Positions 33,943 through 45,104 of a stretch of 64,000 nucleotides of DNA are shown piece by piece. Source of the DNA: Penicillium oxalicum (taxonomy: Eukaryota; Ascomycota; Eurotiomycetes; Eurotiales; Aspergillaceae); the NCBI RefSeq assembly GCF_001723175.1, contig NC_064654.1:3162001-3226000 (forward strand), in the 5' to 3' direction. Made by a program: the position numbers and the translations under genes. Position 1 is the first letter of the stretch; each line of letters starts with the position of its first letter. Below the pieces are notes generated by a model, which saw nothing but the letters and a program-made list of their open reading frames with translations, had not been told where the DNA came from and did no database searches.

Positions 33943-36900
33943 AGTCTGACAGATGAAACCCCCCTCGAATCACAGCAAAGAAGGTTATGATAGAAATGTG
34001 ATGGCGTGGCCCAACCCGTCACTGTACGACGAGCATGTCCTCAATCACTCCACGAGATGAAAATCCCTGAAGTTGACCAGATTACCTGCCCACCAGTGTA
34101 GGGCTTCTTGAGTTTCCCAAAGAGCAGGCACCAAGCCGTGCGACAGCGGTCTGTGGGCGATCTCTCCGACAGACGACCACCTCGGACGAGCCTGCGACGG
34201 ATGAATGGTAGGAAGGCCAAGGTCAGGACAGCACCTGTGCGGGGGTCCAGGGCCCTCTGCTGGGACAGGGCTAGCCGAGAAACACAGTAACGGACGGGTG
34301 TCGAGGGATCGAACGTCTGGCAGCGGATGAACCGACCGATGGGAAGAGGAGGGAGAAGAAAAGTTATCAGGCGATGCGAGGCGACCGGTAGGCAGAGGTG
34401 CGAGGTGCGCGGGAGGCGATGGTTCGGCTGGGCAGTTTTCACGTAGGATTCGTTGAGACGGCGGGAAGGAAGGGCGACGATTGTCGCGAAAGGGAAAGAA
34501 GAGGGAGAAAAGGGAGGCGAGCGGCGGAGTGACAGAGGCGAGAGGCCGAATGGCGTGACGGACCACGATGGGAATAGAGATTACGGGAGAGAGGGAGGCA
34601 GAGGAGGGACGCGCAGCAAGAAAAGGAGTGGGAAAAGAGGGTGATTCGAGCACCGGTCGAAGGAGGAGAAGGAGGAGGCTACGAAAGGCCTAAGGCAGCG
34701 AAAATCCAAAGGCACGGAGCGAAAGGGGTATAGCGCGGACGAGAATAGTCGCGCCGTCAGCCCGGAGGATAAACCGGACAGCGAGGGAAATTGGGACGAG
34801 GACTGGACTGGGAGAAGAAGGGGGGGGGGGAGGACCCGCGACCGAAAAGCGATTAGCGGACCACAGGCAGGGCCTGGCTGAGTGGAAGGCTGACGGTCGC
34901 ATCATTGGCATTCTAACGTGGAGCATGTAATTATCGGTTGCTTTCCTTGGGGGTCTGCCAGGGCCAACGGTAGAGAAGGCTGGTGAATGATGTATCATCC
35001 GGTGTACGGGTACGACTGACGTTACCAGGTGGCAGGCATTGCTAGCAATGGTGGTGCACCCGACAACTGGGTAAGGAAATCCGTAATCGGTAATCGAAAC
35101 GGCCAGAAGGAAAAAAAAAAAGGTTCGAACCCTGCGAGGGGCGAGTGGGCAACTGGTAATTCAACTGCCATTTCGCTGCTTTGCTGTTCCGCTGTTTCTG
35201 GGAGTTCACACTAGGCGAAACTCGGACTAGCGCCGGGAAGACCTTTTCCGGTGGAGCGAAAGAGAGAGAGAGAGAAAGTCAAAGAGTCCACGGGTCACGG
35301 GGTTGCAGGGTCACGGGCACTGCAGTGGAGGTTGAACGGTGACATGGCCAGCTGCATCCCGAAGCCCGCAGAAAGGGAGGCGATGCCCTTTGGTATCGAG
35401 TGTATTTAGACACTGGTTGGTAAATGCCAGAAGACCAGGAATTTGGGGGATATAGAGCTGGCTTGCCTGCGCTGAGGTGATGGAATTAGGGACCTTCCGC
35501 TCAAGATCTGCCGTATGCGTATTCAAGAGACCCGTCCCTGCTTCGGACCAGCAGCACCCGTTTGACGGGGTTGGGATCCGATCAAGAGCCCAATCATGAA
35601 GCATCACCACTGCGAAACGGCTCGACGACACGAAGGGCTGCAAGATCCATCTAGAAAGATGATGAATGAAGTTAGCATGCACCCGAAGACTGACACAAAA
35701 TGAAAGGGAAGGGCGCAGGTGAATGAGGAGAAGTATACGAAAGAGGGAAAAAGAGAGCCTTGGGAGATCCGACTCCAGATGCAAGCAAGGGCACCGGTAC
35801 AACAACAGGGAAGAGCAAAACATGGCACAACGTCTGACTCGGCAAACGTGGCTATGGAAGAACGAATATGACGAAGAAAAAGGGGGCCAGAGAGATGTCA
35901 GCAAGTTCAGGGCCAAATCATGATGATCAGAGCTCGCGTCCAAGCAGCGTGGCGGATGAAGTTGGGCCTGGCATAAATGCAACGGGAATACATACGGTCG
36001 GCCATGATCTGGAGAATTGCGTCTCATCCACGAGTGAAAAGAGATTGATCGGCGGGAAAACGGAAGGGGAATTAGTGCTTAATTAGTTCAGGCTGTCATG
36101 TCGCCTGGAGGGTCGTGTGGCGTCGGAGTCTCTTGGGGGACGGCTCACGAGGGCGGCGGGGCGTGGAGGGAGAGTCCAGCCCCGACTGGACAGGAAATTG
36201 GTGCTTGCTGAATCCAGGACATCTACGCTACCCCCCGAAACGACCTAATGTTAGGTTGAAGGATGATCACTTATCTGAGAGCTCATCAGTCCGAGTTGAC
36301 CTCTTGAGTCTTGACGGTTTCTGGTTTTTTCTGACATACAACACCCCTTCACCCCCACCGCAGTAACGTTGTGTCGACCTAGAGTCCTGTTAGATTCGCG
36401 TCTGAGCTTTAGCGTTTTCTTTGCCAGTCACCGGGCCCCGACCAAGTAAGGACCGGATGAGGCACTTGCGGCCGTAAGCTCTGTCTTCACGATGACACCT
36501 GGGTAATGAGCACATGATGTCGAATTTAGGAACGAAGCTTACCCGAAAACAAACGGACAGGCAAAAGAGTACCTCACGTGTTAGCTAGATTCGAATTCGG
36601 GTCTGACATGTCAATGTGTTTAGAAAATGAGCGAGAGTAGCACCCGTGAGTGTATGAACGATGTCACAATGGCCAAGGCCCCAGAGGAAAAACACTAGGG
36701 CGGACATGGGCGGTATTAGAAGAACACACGAGAGGCCGAGGCGCTGGCTCCGGGTTTCGCTAGATTTTGGGACCAGCTCGTTGCGCTTTCGGTGCTGACA
36801 ATGAACCCGTCGAACAAAAATCAGGTCGTTTGTCTCCAGGGGTCCCAAGATAAACTTTGTTTAAAGAAGAGTGCATCGGGAGAGGCATCGATGGGTTGGG

Positions 36901-37386
36901 AGAAAGTACCGTGTGACTTGCGTATTCGGACTGTCTCTCTCTCTCTTTCATCGTGAGGGCAGGTGAGTCCTGCACTGCCGGCGGTGCAGATTAGGGTCAA
37001 GTGGGAGGCGACCCGAGTCTCCACTCTCCCCGCATGATCGACAGTAAATTGCATACAACCATATACTACGACACATGAAGTGCTGTACGTAGATCACAAC
37101 ATACTACCACTGACAGCCTCCATCCTCCACAGTCGCACTACAAATGCAAAATAAAAGTGAGCAGCTACCTGGGCCACTTATGTTGATCAGCCACATCAAA
37201 TACGGCCCTTGGATTGCTAGCTCCGAAGAGATAAAGGTACAGCGTGTTCATGTGTGTCTCGGGCCGCAGCCAAGGTAGTCACAGTTCTTTTCCCTGATTA
37301 CTGAATGTGTAATGATATACCGGGCTGTTTAAGCCCCTTAGAGAGTAACCAATCTGGTCATTCTTGCGCGGAGGTTCATCTGCTTC
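33943..37386. other. 3.4-kb intergenic region upstream of set3
   Basis: No recognised gene. Around 34440-34850 the plus strand is strongly purine-rich (repeated GGGAGA/GAAGAGG), meaning the minus strand is pyrimidine-rich, as expected for the set3 leader. Frames of 200-240 codons on the minus strand (34045-34653, 35311-36027) are low-complexity and motif-free. A GGTTCGAACCC at about 35111 is palindromic and is not part of a tRNA. Confidence 0.55.
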
Positions 37387-39013
37387 TTACCTACCTCGAC
37401 ATACTCGTCCGTAGTTCATTGAACAGTCATTGATTGAAATGTGCTTATTTTCAACTCGATGAGATAGCAGCCGGCGCCATGTGAGGGCTCTCAGGGGGTC
37501 ACTTGGCCCTCGGGTGGATGACTGCAGCTGCAAAGATGGTTGGTCTGACCAGAACTCGCGGTCTTGAAATCGCGCACGTATGATCACCTCGAAGATCGCC
37601 TTTCGGACCAAAGATCGTACAACGCACGCGGCAAGAACAGGAATGGCGACAGAGGCAGCAACTTCTTTCAGCGGCCGAAAAGTTGGAGCACCAGCTCCAT
37701 TTGTCAGCGGATTCATGCAAAGTAAAATCAAGCTCATCACGATTCCAAAGGAAAGTGCCAGTCGCCTACTTGTCACCCCAACCGAGTTCACCTGGCCGGG
37801 AGGTTCTACCTCTTGTTGCATGCTCCGAGTGTTTCGAAGAGCAATACAGGCCAGCACCCAAGACAGAAAACCGCAACTGGTGATCGATACCGAAAAGCAA
37901 GTGAGAATGACAGTGACTGAGGTTGTGACTGTGGCCAAGGCGAAAAGACAGAAGACACTGGAAATGCCCACGGAGGCGTAAGGGACTCCTCAGCGGTTGC
38001 GCACGCGAAGGAATTGAGGAGCGTGGCCGAGCTCAGACATAGCACAAAGGGTACGTGAGGCAAGAAGTAGGGATGATTGAGCGGAGACAAAACATGACAG
38101 AGTGACAGTGGCTTTTGTGATCGCGGGCATCAAGTTGAATTGCGACTTTCCCAAACCAACGACGAGGGGAGAATGACCGGCACCGACTCCGCCGTTGGTC
38201 AGCAGTGGGTCGTCAAAGGGGGCTATGGCGCCTATCGCGACAGCACACAAGATATACAAGCATGTCGCACCGGTGGCCTGCAATGCAGTTTTTCTGATAA
38301 ATCCGATAAAAAGACATGAATCCGACACATAAACAGCCCCTGGCTGTGCCCTTTCGTTGTCTCAGCGTGGTGGACAATGAGCTCGGGCTCGAATACAAAT
38401 GCAATCGAACCGTGTAAGAAGCACCGTATGAGACCCCAGAATCTCCCCACGTGCCCCCGAAACACGTATTCGCGCATGGCTCCGGGGCTCCTCCAAGTCT
38501 CGAATCCCCGAGAAGCTCCGTCGGGAGTGTCCCCAGCTCCCAGTGATACCGTCACTGAAAGCCAAAGAAGGGCAAAAAGTGCAACGACGCTGGCTACTTG
38601 AAGCCAGTTATGGAATGATTATATACATATATATCTCCGGTGCAATGTTAACGCACACCACCATCGCTATCAGAAGACAGAGCCTCGGAGCATTGGAAAG
38701 ACCGAGTTTTCAATGTCCAGCAGTAATCATGATAGCTGTGAGGTCGAAGGGAACGTACATCCCAAGTGCGAACCATCGTAAAATGCTGGCTGCTATCCAG
38801 GAGCTACTAATAGGTGTATTCAAATCCGTCAATACTAAGTGTTCCGTGTCGAGAACGGTCATAGAAAGCCACTGGAGAGACAATTATGGTCATACAGTAG
38901 ACCAGAGCAGACAAGAGAATATATAAAATGAGCAAAGATGTTCGGCCACCGACCGCCAACGCCTGTCCAGCTCCAAGATAGAGGCCTCCCCCGAAGGCTG
39001 AAAAGAAAACCAT
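37387..39013 (-). pseudogene. Broken amino-acid permease (APC/YAT family)
   Basis: Remains of a fungal amino-acid permease, a plasma-membrane proton symporter with about 12 membrane segments. Family pieces appear in order but in different frames: TM1-2 (FSAFGGGLYLGAGQALAVGG, then LLSALVYCM) at 39013-38890; a TM4-5 piece (WIAASILRWFALGMYVPFD) near 38800-38740; a loop with SPGAMREYVFRGHVGRFWG and FVFEPELIV near 38500-38380; TM7-8 (ATGATCLYILCAVAIGAIAP, LASRTLCAMSELGHAPQFL) at 38290-38000; then GVPYASVGISS to the C-terminus at 37387. A TGA at 37992-37990 interrupts RVRNR and GVPYA, another TGA lies at 38712-38710, and at least one frameshift falls near 38330. The part after TM2 is also shortened. 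Introns cannot rescue these stops, so the copy is non-functional. Confidence 0.72.
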
Positions 39014-39594
39014 CGATGGCGTAAAGTAGCGGAGCTCAAATCGAGTTTCACGAGGTGAGCGAGCTCAATCGAAGGAGAGACAGGAGGATTTGGGTTCAAA
39101 TTACGTGTGGTGCTTTGACCTGAAAGTATTTACGCAAATGAAAGGAACTTAGGATTGGAGTGGCTGATGTGTTCCATCAACGATCAATCCGACGTTCCTT
39201 CCGCTTTCGCGCGGACGCACCATCGCAGATGCTAGGAATGCCGAGCCCAAAGTTGGGACTGGAGTAATCTCAGCCATTAGGCATCAACCGAATGTATTAA
39301 GTGGCTAAAACATAAATGCATGAATCAAGTAAGGGTATCAATGACCTCATAATTCGAGGTACGGAAACTGAACAAAGAGTAGAAACATCGAGATCAAAAC
39401 AAATTCGCAGACCAAAGGGCGAAAATGAGATGCACAAGTTATAATTGGCATGTCTCACTGATCAGCCACCACAAGATAGGCGGCGTGTACCCACGAGAAT
39501 CGCACGAGAGATGCGTTTGGAAATTGAGGCAGATTCAAATGCGTACCCGATGACCGGAATCGAGATGCTCAGTGACATTCCGGGAATATGGTGT
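39014..39594. other. Spacer between permease pseudogene and seh1
   Basis: About 580 bp with no recognised gene; it would hold the former permease promoter and the seh1 3' UTR. Confidence 0.5.
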
Positions 39595-40895
39595 TCACTG
39601 GGTGGTCATGTCAGTCTCGGCAAATTCTAGCCACTCCCCCGACAAGGCCTTCTTCCAGAATCGAGCTGTACCATCGTCGCCGCAGGACATCAGACAGTCT
39701 CCTGGGTAAATTCCGTTAGCATAAGACGGAAAAAAAAATCAACTAAGTAGTAAAATATGTCGATTGCCAGACTTACCTGCGAAGGAGAACTCCACTTGCC
39801 ATACGTCCAAATGCTTACTGTCAAGACAGGCCACCTGTTTGAAAGAGTGTCGGAATGGTGTGTCGCCAGTGGTCTGCCGACTGGAGTTGGACTTGGGCGT
39901 GCGATTAGCCAGAGCAGTTCCAATGCCAGACTGGGTTGTCGACTGTGTGGCCGATGACTGTTGCTGCCGTTTTTCAGCCTTTCTAGAACCAGCTGGCTGA
40001 GATCCTTGAGCAGCGTTGGTTGTGTAAACTTCAAAGATGCGAATCAATCCGTCTCTGCCACCGCTTGCGATCAGGTCATAACCACGCACCGAGCCACGAG
40101 CCCACGAGACATCTCGGACGAGACTACTGTGTCCAGTCAATTCAATGGCATGGTAGAAGCGACGACTGGCATCAGTGCGGTATATTTTGACCGTGTTCAT
40201 GGCTGCGACCACAAGGGAAAGACTCTTCCGATCTGATTCAGGAATAATCGTATGAGTGATATCGGAGGGTCCATGATGGAATTGAACCTTGAAGCTGGTG
40301 TCCTCACCACGCTCAGGTTGGGTGCATACTCGGAATTGGTCGATAGCTTGCCAGTCTGCCAAGCTATCTGGAGTCACAGGTTCAAAGACCATCAAATACC
40401 CATCACGGGTGATCACCGCTAGCCATGATTCTAGATCAATGTTGCGGAAGTCTAGTGACACAAAGGGATGTCGATTTGGCGCCGTTAGGCGGAAAATAGA
40501 CCGAAAGCGCCGACCTGACCCAGGAGCCTGGGTAGGATCTTCCTGCCAGATCTTCAAGCGCATGTCCTCCCCGACACTGGCAATGTGCTGGCCTGTAAAT
40601 GGCCCATTCCATGTTGCCTTGAGTCTATCTTTAGCAACCGGCTCAAGTCTCAAGCAACGTGCGTGTCCTTTGCCGAAATACTCACATCACGAATTTCGGC
40701 ATCATGAGCACGCCAAGTGTCGATGCATTGCCATTGCCCATCCTTGAGGTCCCAGACTTTCATGCGGTGATCCGCAGACGCTGTGAGGAGTCGGTTCCCG
40801 TAGAAGTTGAACTTGGAGACTGAAACCAAATCCCGATGACCGGCATCGAGCTCGGTAAAACCATCTCCAACCTCGGGATCCTCGTCTGGCCCCAT
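39595..40895 (-). CDS. seh1: Nucleoporin Seh1 (WD40 beta-propeller)
   Basis: Seh1, a WD40 protein of the Nup84/Nup107 outer-ring complex of the nuclear pore, and also of the SEA/GATOR2 complex at the vacuole. Exons 40895-40686, 40617-39777 and 39701-39595; 385 residues. Intron 1 (GTGAGT donor) is best closed at a CAAG acceptor, which gives HDAEIRD-ATWNGPF with the right loop length. Recognisable WD blades: LDAGHRDLV, ASADHRMKVWDLKDG, GQHIASVGEDMRLKIWQED, LTGHSSLVRDVSWARG, IASGGRDGLIRIFEV and, in the last exon, LMSCGDDGTARFWKK. A Ser/Gln-rich insert lies in the last third, as in other filamentous fungi. The ATG at 40895 is the first in frame. The gene is divergent from alg7 with 309 bp between start codons, a shared promoter. 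Confidence 0.9.
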
Positions 40896-41204
40896 GATGA
40901 GTGAGCAAAGTTCCGCTAGAAGAGGTATAAAGAAAGGCACTCCGGTGCCCTTACAACTGAACCCCTGATAGAGTCACAGAACTACGTTTGTTCATAGATC
41001 GGTCGATTGAACGCGCCTTGGGTAATGGCTGTGAGCGTTTGATTGTCCACCGCCTGCGGGCGGTGAGGTGGCATGGGGCATTTCCGATAGGCTTATCGAA
41101 CATTAGCCGCGATTGAAGCCAGCTTGCATGAGGGCCTGCCAAAGTAAAAGAAACAAACAAACAGACCTATTTCGAAATTCTGGGTGCCAGAGCTCTCGCA
41201 CAAA
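40896..41204. promoter_or_regulatory. Bidirectional promoter seh1/alg7
   Basis: 309 bp between divergent start codons, so both promoters and leaders must lie here. It contains a GC-rich inverted element around 41045-41068 (CCACCGCC and GGCGGTG). No clear TATA box seen. Confidence 0.6.
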
Positions 41205-42762
41205 ATGGCATTAGATGACACCCTATCATGGCCGGAAATGTGGACTATGCTGCTCCTTCTTGGGGCTGGTCTCGGCATCCTCATCAACACCTTCCAGGGT
41301 GATGGTGCGCCAGTGATAGCCGCCATCGCTCTGTCTCTCATTGCATTCGCGGTATCGTTCAGTATGATCCGGTGGCTTGGACCTGTTTTTATGCAAGCAG
41401 GTCTCAAGGGAAAAGATATGGCCAAGCCCAAAAGACCTGAAATGTAAGTAAATAAATATTTTGCATCCGTTTGAACAGGACGCTCACATTGGTATTTAGA
41501 CCGGAAACAATGGGCGCTGTTTGTGCAGTTGTATATCTACTTGTACTTATTGTTTTCATTCCCTTTGCTTTTTATAAGGATATTGTTGCAGCCACTTCAG
41601 GAGGAGGCAACCGTGATGTCGTGATCGAGGTTCAGCATATTGAGACTGGCCGGTTCCTCCACAGATTCCCTCACGGAAAGGTATCTCGAGATTCAGCCCA
41701 GTTCCCTCGTCTTTTCACTACTAAATCTTCTCTGTTCAGCTCGCTTCGTACCTCTCTGGTCTGCTCTCTCTCCAATGCATCATCATCTTGGGAATTGGCG
41801 ATGATCTTCTCGACATTCGCTGGAGGCACAAAGTCCTGATCCCGGCATTTGCGGCGATTCCCATGCTAGTGGTCTACCTGGTCGACTTCGGCGTGACTCA
41901 TGTTGTTGTTCCCTTGCCGCTGCAACAGTATCTGGGCAATTTCATTGATCTAGGCTGGCTCTACTACATTTACATGGCAGCTGTCGCCATCTTCTGTCCC
42001 AATGCCATCAATATGCTGGCAGGTATCAATGGGATCGAAGTTGCGCAGTCCCTGGTCATCGCAGTACTTTTACTACTGAACGATGCGATGTACTTGGCCC
42101 CGATCAGCCCATATCCGCATCCCGCCACTGATTCGCACTTGTTCTCGATTTACTTCCTGCTGCCTTTCATTGGTGTCTCCGCAGCTCTTCTATGCCACAA
42201 TTGGTATCCTTCCAAGGTGTTCGTTGGAGATACTTACTGTTACTTGGCTGGCATGGTATTTGCAGTTGTTGGCATTCTCGGGCATTTCAGCAAGACTTTG
42301 CTGCTTCTGTTCATCCCACAGATCTTCAATTTCCTCTACTCCACGCCTCAGCTCTTTCACATCATTCCTTGCCCCCGTCACCGACTTCCAAAATTCAACG
42401 CTTCTACTGGATTGATCGATGCCTCTGCCACAGAATGGGCGCATCCACCAACCCCGCTCGTTGCATTGGCCTTGGAACTCTTGCACAAGGTTCGTTTGAT
42501 CCGAATTCAACGAAATACAGGTGGACAGATAATCGAGTCCACAAACTTGACTATCTTGAATCTCTGGCTCGTTTGGATGGGCCCAATGAGAGAAGACCGC
42601 TTGCATGGCACATGGTCGGGGTTCAAACAGTCTGTGGCCTGCTGGGGCTCTTTGCGCGGCATCGGTTGGCCTTGCTTGTCTTCAACCAAGACAATCGGTC
42701 TTTTCACTCTGTGGTATAGACTTGGTGTAGGTATTGATCTGATTCCAAATTTTGACTTCTAG
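41205..42762 (+). CDS. alg7: UDP-GlcNAc:dolichyl-phosphate GlcNAc-1-phosphotransferase, with an apparent 3' frameshift
   Basis: Alg7 makes GlcNAc-PP-dolichol, the first step of N-glycan precursor synthesis, in the ER membrane; it is the tunicamycin target and essential in yeast. Exons 41205-41443, 41500-41680 and 41740 onward, all GT-AG and in frame. Multiple membrane segments carry the family motifs: GDDLLDIRWRHK, the active-site stretch NAINMLAGINGIEVAQS, HNWYPSKVFVGDTYCY and GHFSKTLLLLFIPQIFNFLYS. Near the end the frame reads MREDRL and then diverges; the conserved continuation AWHMVGVQTVCGLLGLF-ARHRLALLVF lies in the next frame and stops at 42719. One G appears to be missing at about 42603. 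Read as given, the protein is 480 aa with an abnormal tail to 42762; corrected it is 466 aa. Confidence 0.9.
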
Positions 42763-43311
42763 AGTTTTTGTCTCTGTTTATATATGGTTTCCTGGTTTCT
42801 TGTTGGATTTTTATTTTATTTTGGATAATCTCCATGGAGTAGAGCTAGAGACTTGTACAGTGCACGCAATATGAATAGCTCTTTCAAGGGCCACTCGTGG
42901 CTATCGGGAGTCGCGATCATATCGCGAAAACGGAATTACACATATCATTACATAGGATGTTATTTGGTTGTTCGTCATCGCTGGATTGGAAAAATCCAAG
43001 ATTGATGAAACCACAGCTTTATACATCAGGAAATATAAGAAAGTGACCGACATCACCATGGATGCATCTCCGCCGGCCTTGACATTTCAAGTGGGAAAGC
43101 CTTCAAGGAAAAATCCCTATGAGCTCGTTCTCTTTGAATTGTGCCTGAGGAGTACCGGGTCTCATTAGAATACAATTCCAAGTAGCGGAGAACTGACACC
43201 ATCACCTACCAAGTCCAATATGACAATATGAACGTCCATAGTTTCAATAGAAAAAACAGATCAATCACTTCAATAAAAATTGAGACCCTTTCACTTCACC
43301 AATTCCCAATT
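42763..43311. other. Convergent spacer alg7 / DUF4267-like gene
   Basis: About 550 bp between converging genes, including T-rich sequence after alg7; no gene recognised. Confidence 0.55.
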
Positions 43312-43758
43312 CTAACCTTTGACCTTCCTCCAAGCCAACAGCTGCAACACAGCGAACAATCCTGCTCCAAAGGGCCCCCAGAAAAGGGCCTTGCCTTCAA
43401 TTTCTCCGTGCCAAGCGCTGATCAAACAACTGATTACATCCACAGAATCGACGATTGCCCCGATCACAAGGACATGTTTGAAGTCCCTTGCTGAATGACC
43501 AACCAAAGCCGCGCCAACCTGAGGTGCGCGTCCCGAGAATGCGGAGGAAACCTTCCATAGCAGCAGCCCCAGTGTCAGATCTCGAATTCCGAAGAGACGG
43601 CCAAGCACATTGGTTTCTGGTGCAAGCGGTATTCCGAAGAATTTTCCCCCCAGCTGGGGTGTCAGAAGCATGATACCGCCCGCAAAACTTCGAGCAATGC
43701 TGACGAAGCTGACGGACACCCAGGGGACGGTGGAGGAGGAAAAGGCGTTGGACGCCAT
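43312..43758 (-). CDS. Small membrane protein, DUF4267-like
   Basis: A single-exon gene for 148 residues starting with ATG at 43758. Four hydrophobic segments are visible: ~12-35 (VSVSFVSIARSFAGGIMLL), ~55-70 (LFGIRDLTLGLLLW), ~92-112 (FKHVLVIGAIVDSVDVIS) and ~128-143 (FWGPFGAGLFAVLQLLAW). The order and the central GRLFGIRDLTLG resemble fungal DUF4267-type proteins of unknown function, usually small integral membrane proteins. Nothing in the neighbourhood assigns a role: the gene converges with alg7 and is divergent from the bZIP gene 1.3 kb away. The family call rests on recall of the pattern and is moderate. Confidence 0.65.
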   Translation of the reverse strand: MASNAFSSSTVPWVSVSFVSIARSFAGGIMLLTPQLGGKFFGIPLAPETNVLGRLFGIRDLTLGLLLWKVSSAFSGRAPQVGAALVGHSARDFKHVLVIGAIVDSVDVISCLISAWHGEIEGKALFWGPFGAGLFAVLQLLAWRKVKG

Positions 43759-45104
43759 CTGTGGTTATGTGCGAAGTATAAAGAAATGCCCGGTAGATGC
43801 CCAGGAGTTGGAGGTGTCTGGAACTGCCGGTAGATGAAAAGCTGAGGAGTTGCCGACTAACGCTGGCCTGGTATGGAGGTAGATAGGTAGGTATGATATG
43901 CAGGTTTGGGTGCTCAGCTTGCTGACCTTGATATCAGACTAATATCGAAAGAAGGTAGCTAGGTCCAAGTGGTGACAAGCCAACTTGCAGCCGTGTCTAG
44001 AAATGGAAGGTCTTTTGAGATGAGAGAAGTTTGAGTACATATACCACGTCCTGGAGTAGATGCAAAGGTCGAATTATACTGTCATACTTGGTATTCTTTT
44101 TGTTTTTGGATGGTTTCTGGAAGAAAAAAATCTGCTTTAGAGCTTACTTTACTTTTATCTGGTTTATGCATGTCAAGACCTCATGTAAATGGGACTAAGG
44201 TTGAGCTAGTCCTACTGAGCTGAACACCAGAAGTTGATCATGTTTTGCGGTGGCAAGAATAACGTTATGTGGGAAGATCTTGGGTGAACTCAATAGGGAT
44301 CCCAAATCCATGGACGAGACTCTGGCACGAAGCTCGCATAATAAGCAGAAGAAGTCCGAACCAAATGCGAAGTAGTGGACCAGAAAGGTCGTTGATCGGT
44401 ATGGCTTTAGATCAATGAATACCGATTCAATCAATACGCTGGAGGTTCGAAGCGCCATCTGCATATAAAAAATGACTGGTATGAGGTAAGTTAAACGAGT
44501 GAACCTTATGCGCGAAGGATAAACATGCAGCGGTTTTGAAGAGCCCTCAACAATGGCAAAGCTAATAGTGAAGACTTCTGAGAGTGGGTCTAGAGGAAGA
44601 GGCGAGAGGATAGAAAGTTCAGCTGGGATTGGCTGGGTGAGAGATTGATTCTACTCTCATCTACGTGTGGCCATGATGAAAAACCAAGTCATGGTATTTT
44701 CTTGTTGAGCGTCACTCCGATCTCTCTCGGTGTCAGAATACCTTGCAAAAATAAAAATCTGTATTGCTGAAAAGACTGGATCCGTTAGTTTCGTGCTCAG
44801 ATAACTCAAAGTACCTTTCCACGGAAAATAAAGCCTGCCGACTTTCCTTGGAGGTTGGTCAGAACGTTCATCGCTTGTCTACGCCACATTCCAACCCACG
44901 GATATCCCCACTCCAGCATAACGTTATGTTGCCGTCGGGGCTCTCGTTGACGTCAACTTACTCTGGGAGCAAACTGTCATGCATCGAGACACTACACGGA
45001 GTTGACACCTCACTCATTGCTCTCTTTGAACATTGACACGATAACGCAGGCGGGAGAAATAGAGACTCACGATCCTATTGTGGAAGAACTAGAGTCGCTC
45101 TACG
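43759..45104. other. Divergent region before the bZIP gene
   Basis: About 1.35 kb between divergent genes. No protein recognised, except that 45040-45140 is open in another frame with a protein-like sequence (IVEELESLYDDWSRTL), discussed with the bZIP gene. Confidence 0.5.

Noticed and set aside
34045..34653. 202-codon minus-strand frame upstream of set3
   Set aside because: Pro/Ser/Leu-rich translation of a pyrimidine-rich leader; overlaps another equally open frame; no motif.
35108..35122. GGTTCGAACCC resembling a tRNA T arm
   Set aside because: It is palindromic, and no acceptor stem, D arm or anticodon arm can be placed around it.
35311..36027. 238-codon minus-strand frame
   Set aside because: It starts with ATG but is rich in Ser, Leu, Cys and His with no known motif and reads like a pyrimidine-rich non-coding strand; no splice-linked neighbours were found.
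40618..40685. Alternative closures of seh1 intron 1 (44-nt intron, or a GTGATG donor)
   Set aside because: They insert or remove residues in the short loop before TWNGPF; the GTGAGT to CAAG splice keeps frame and the normal WD40 spacing with a suitable branch site.
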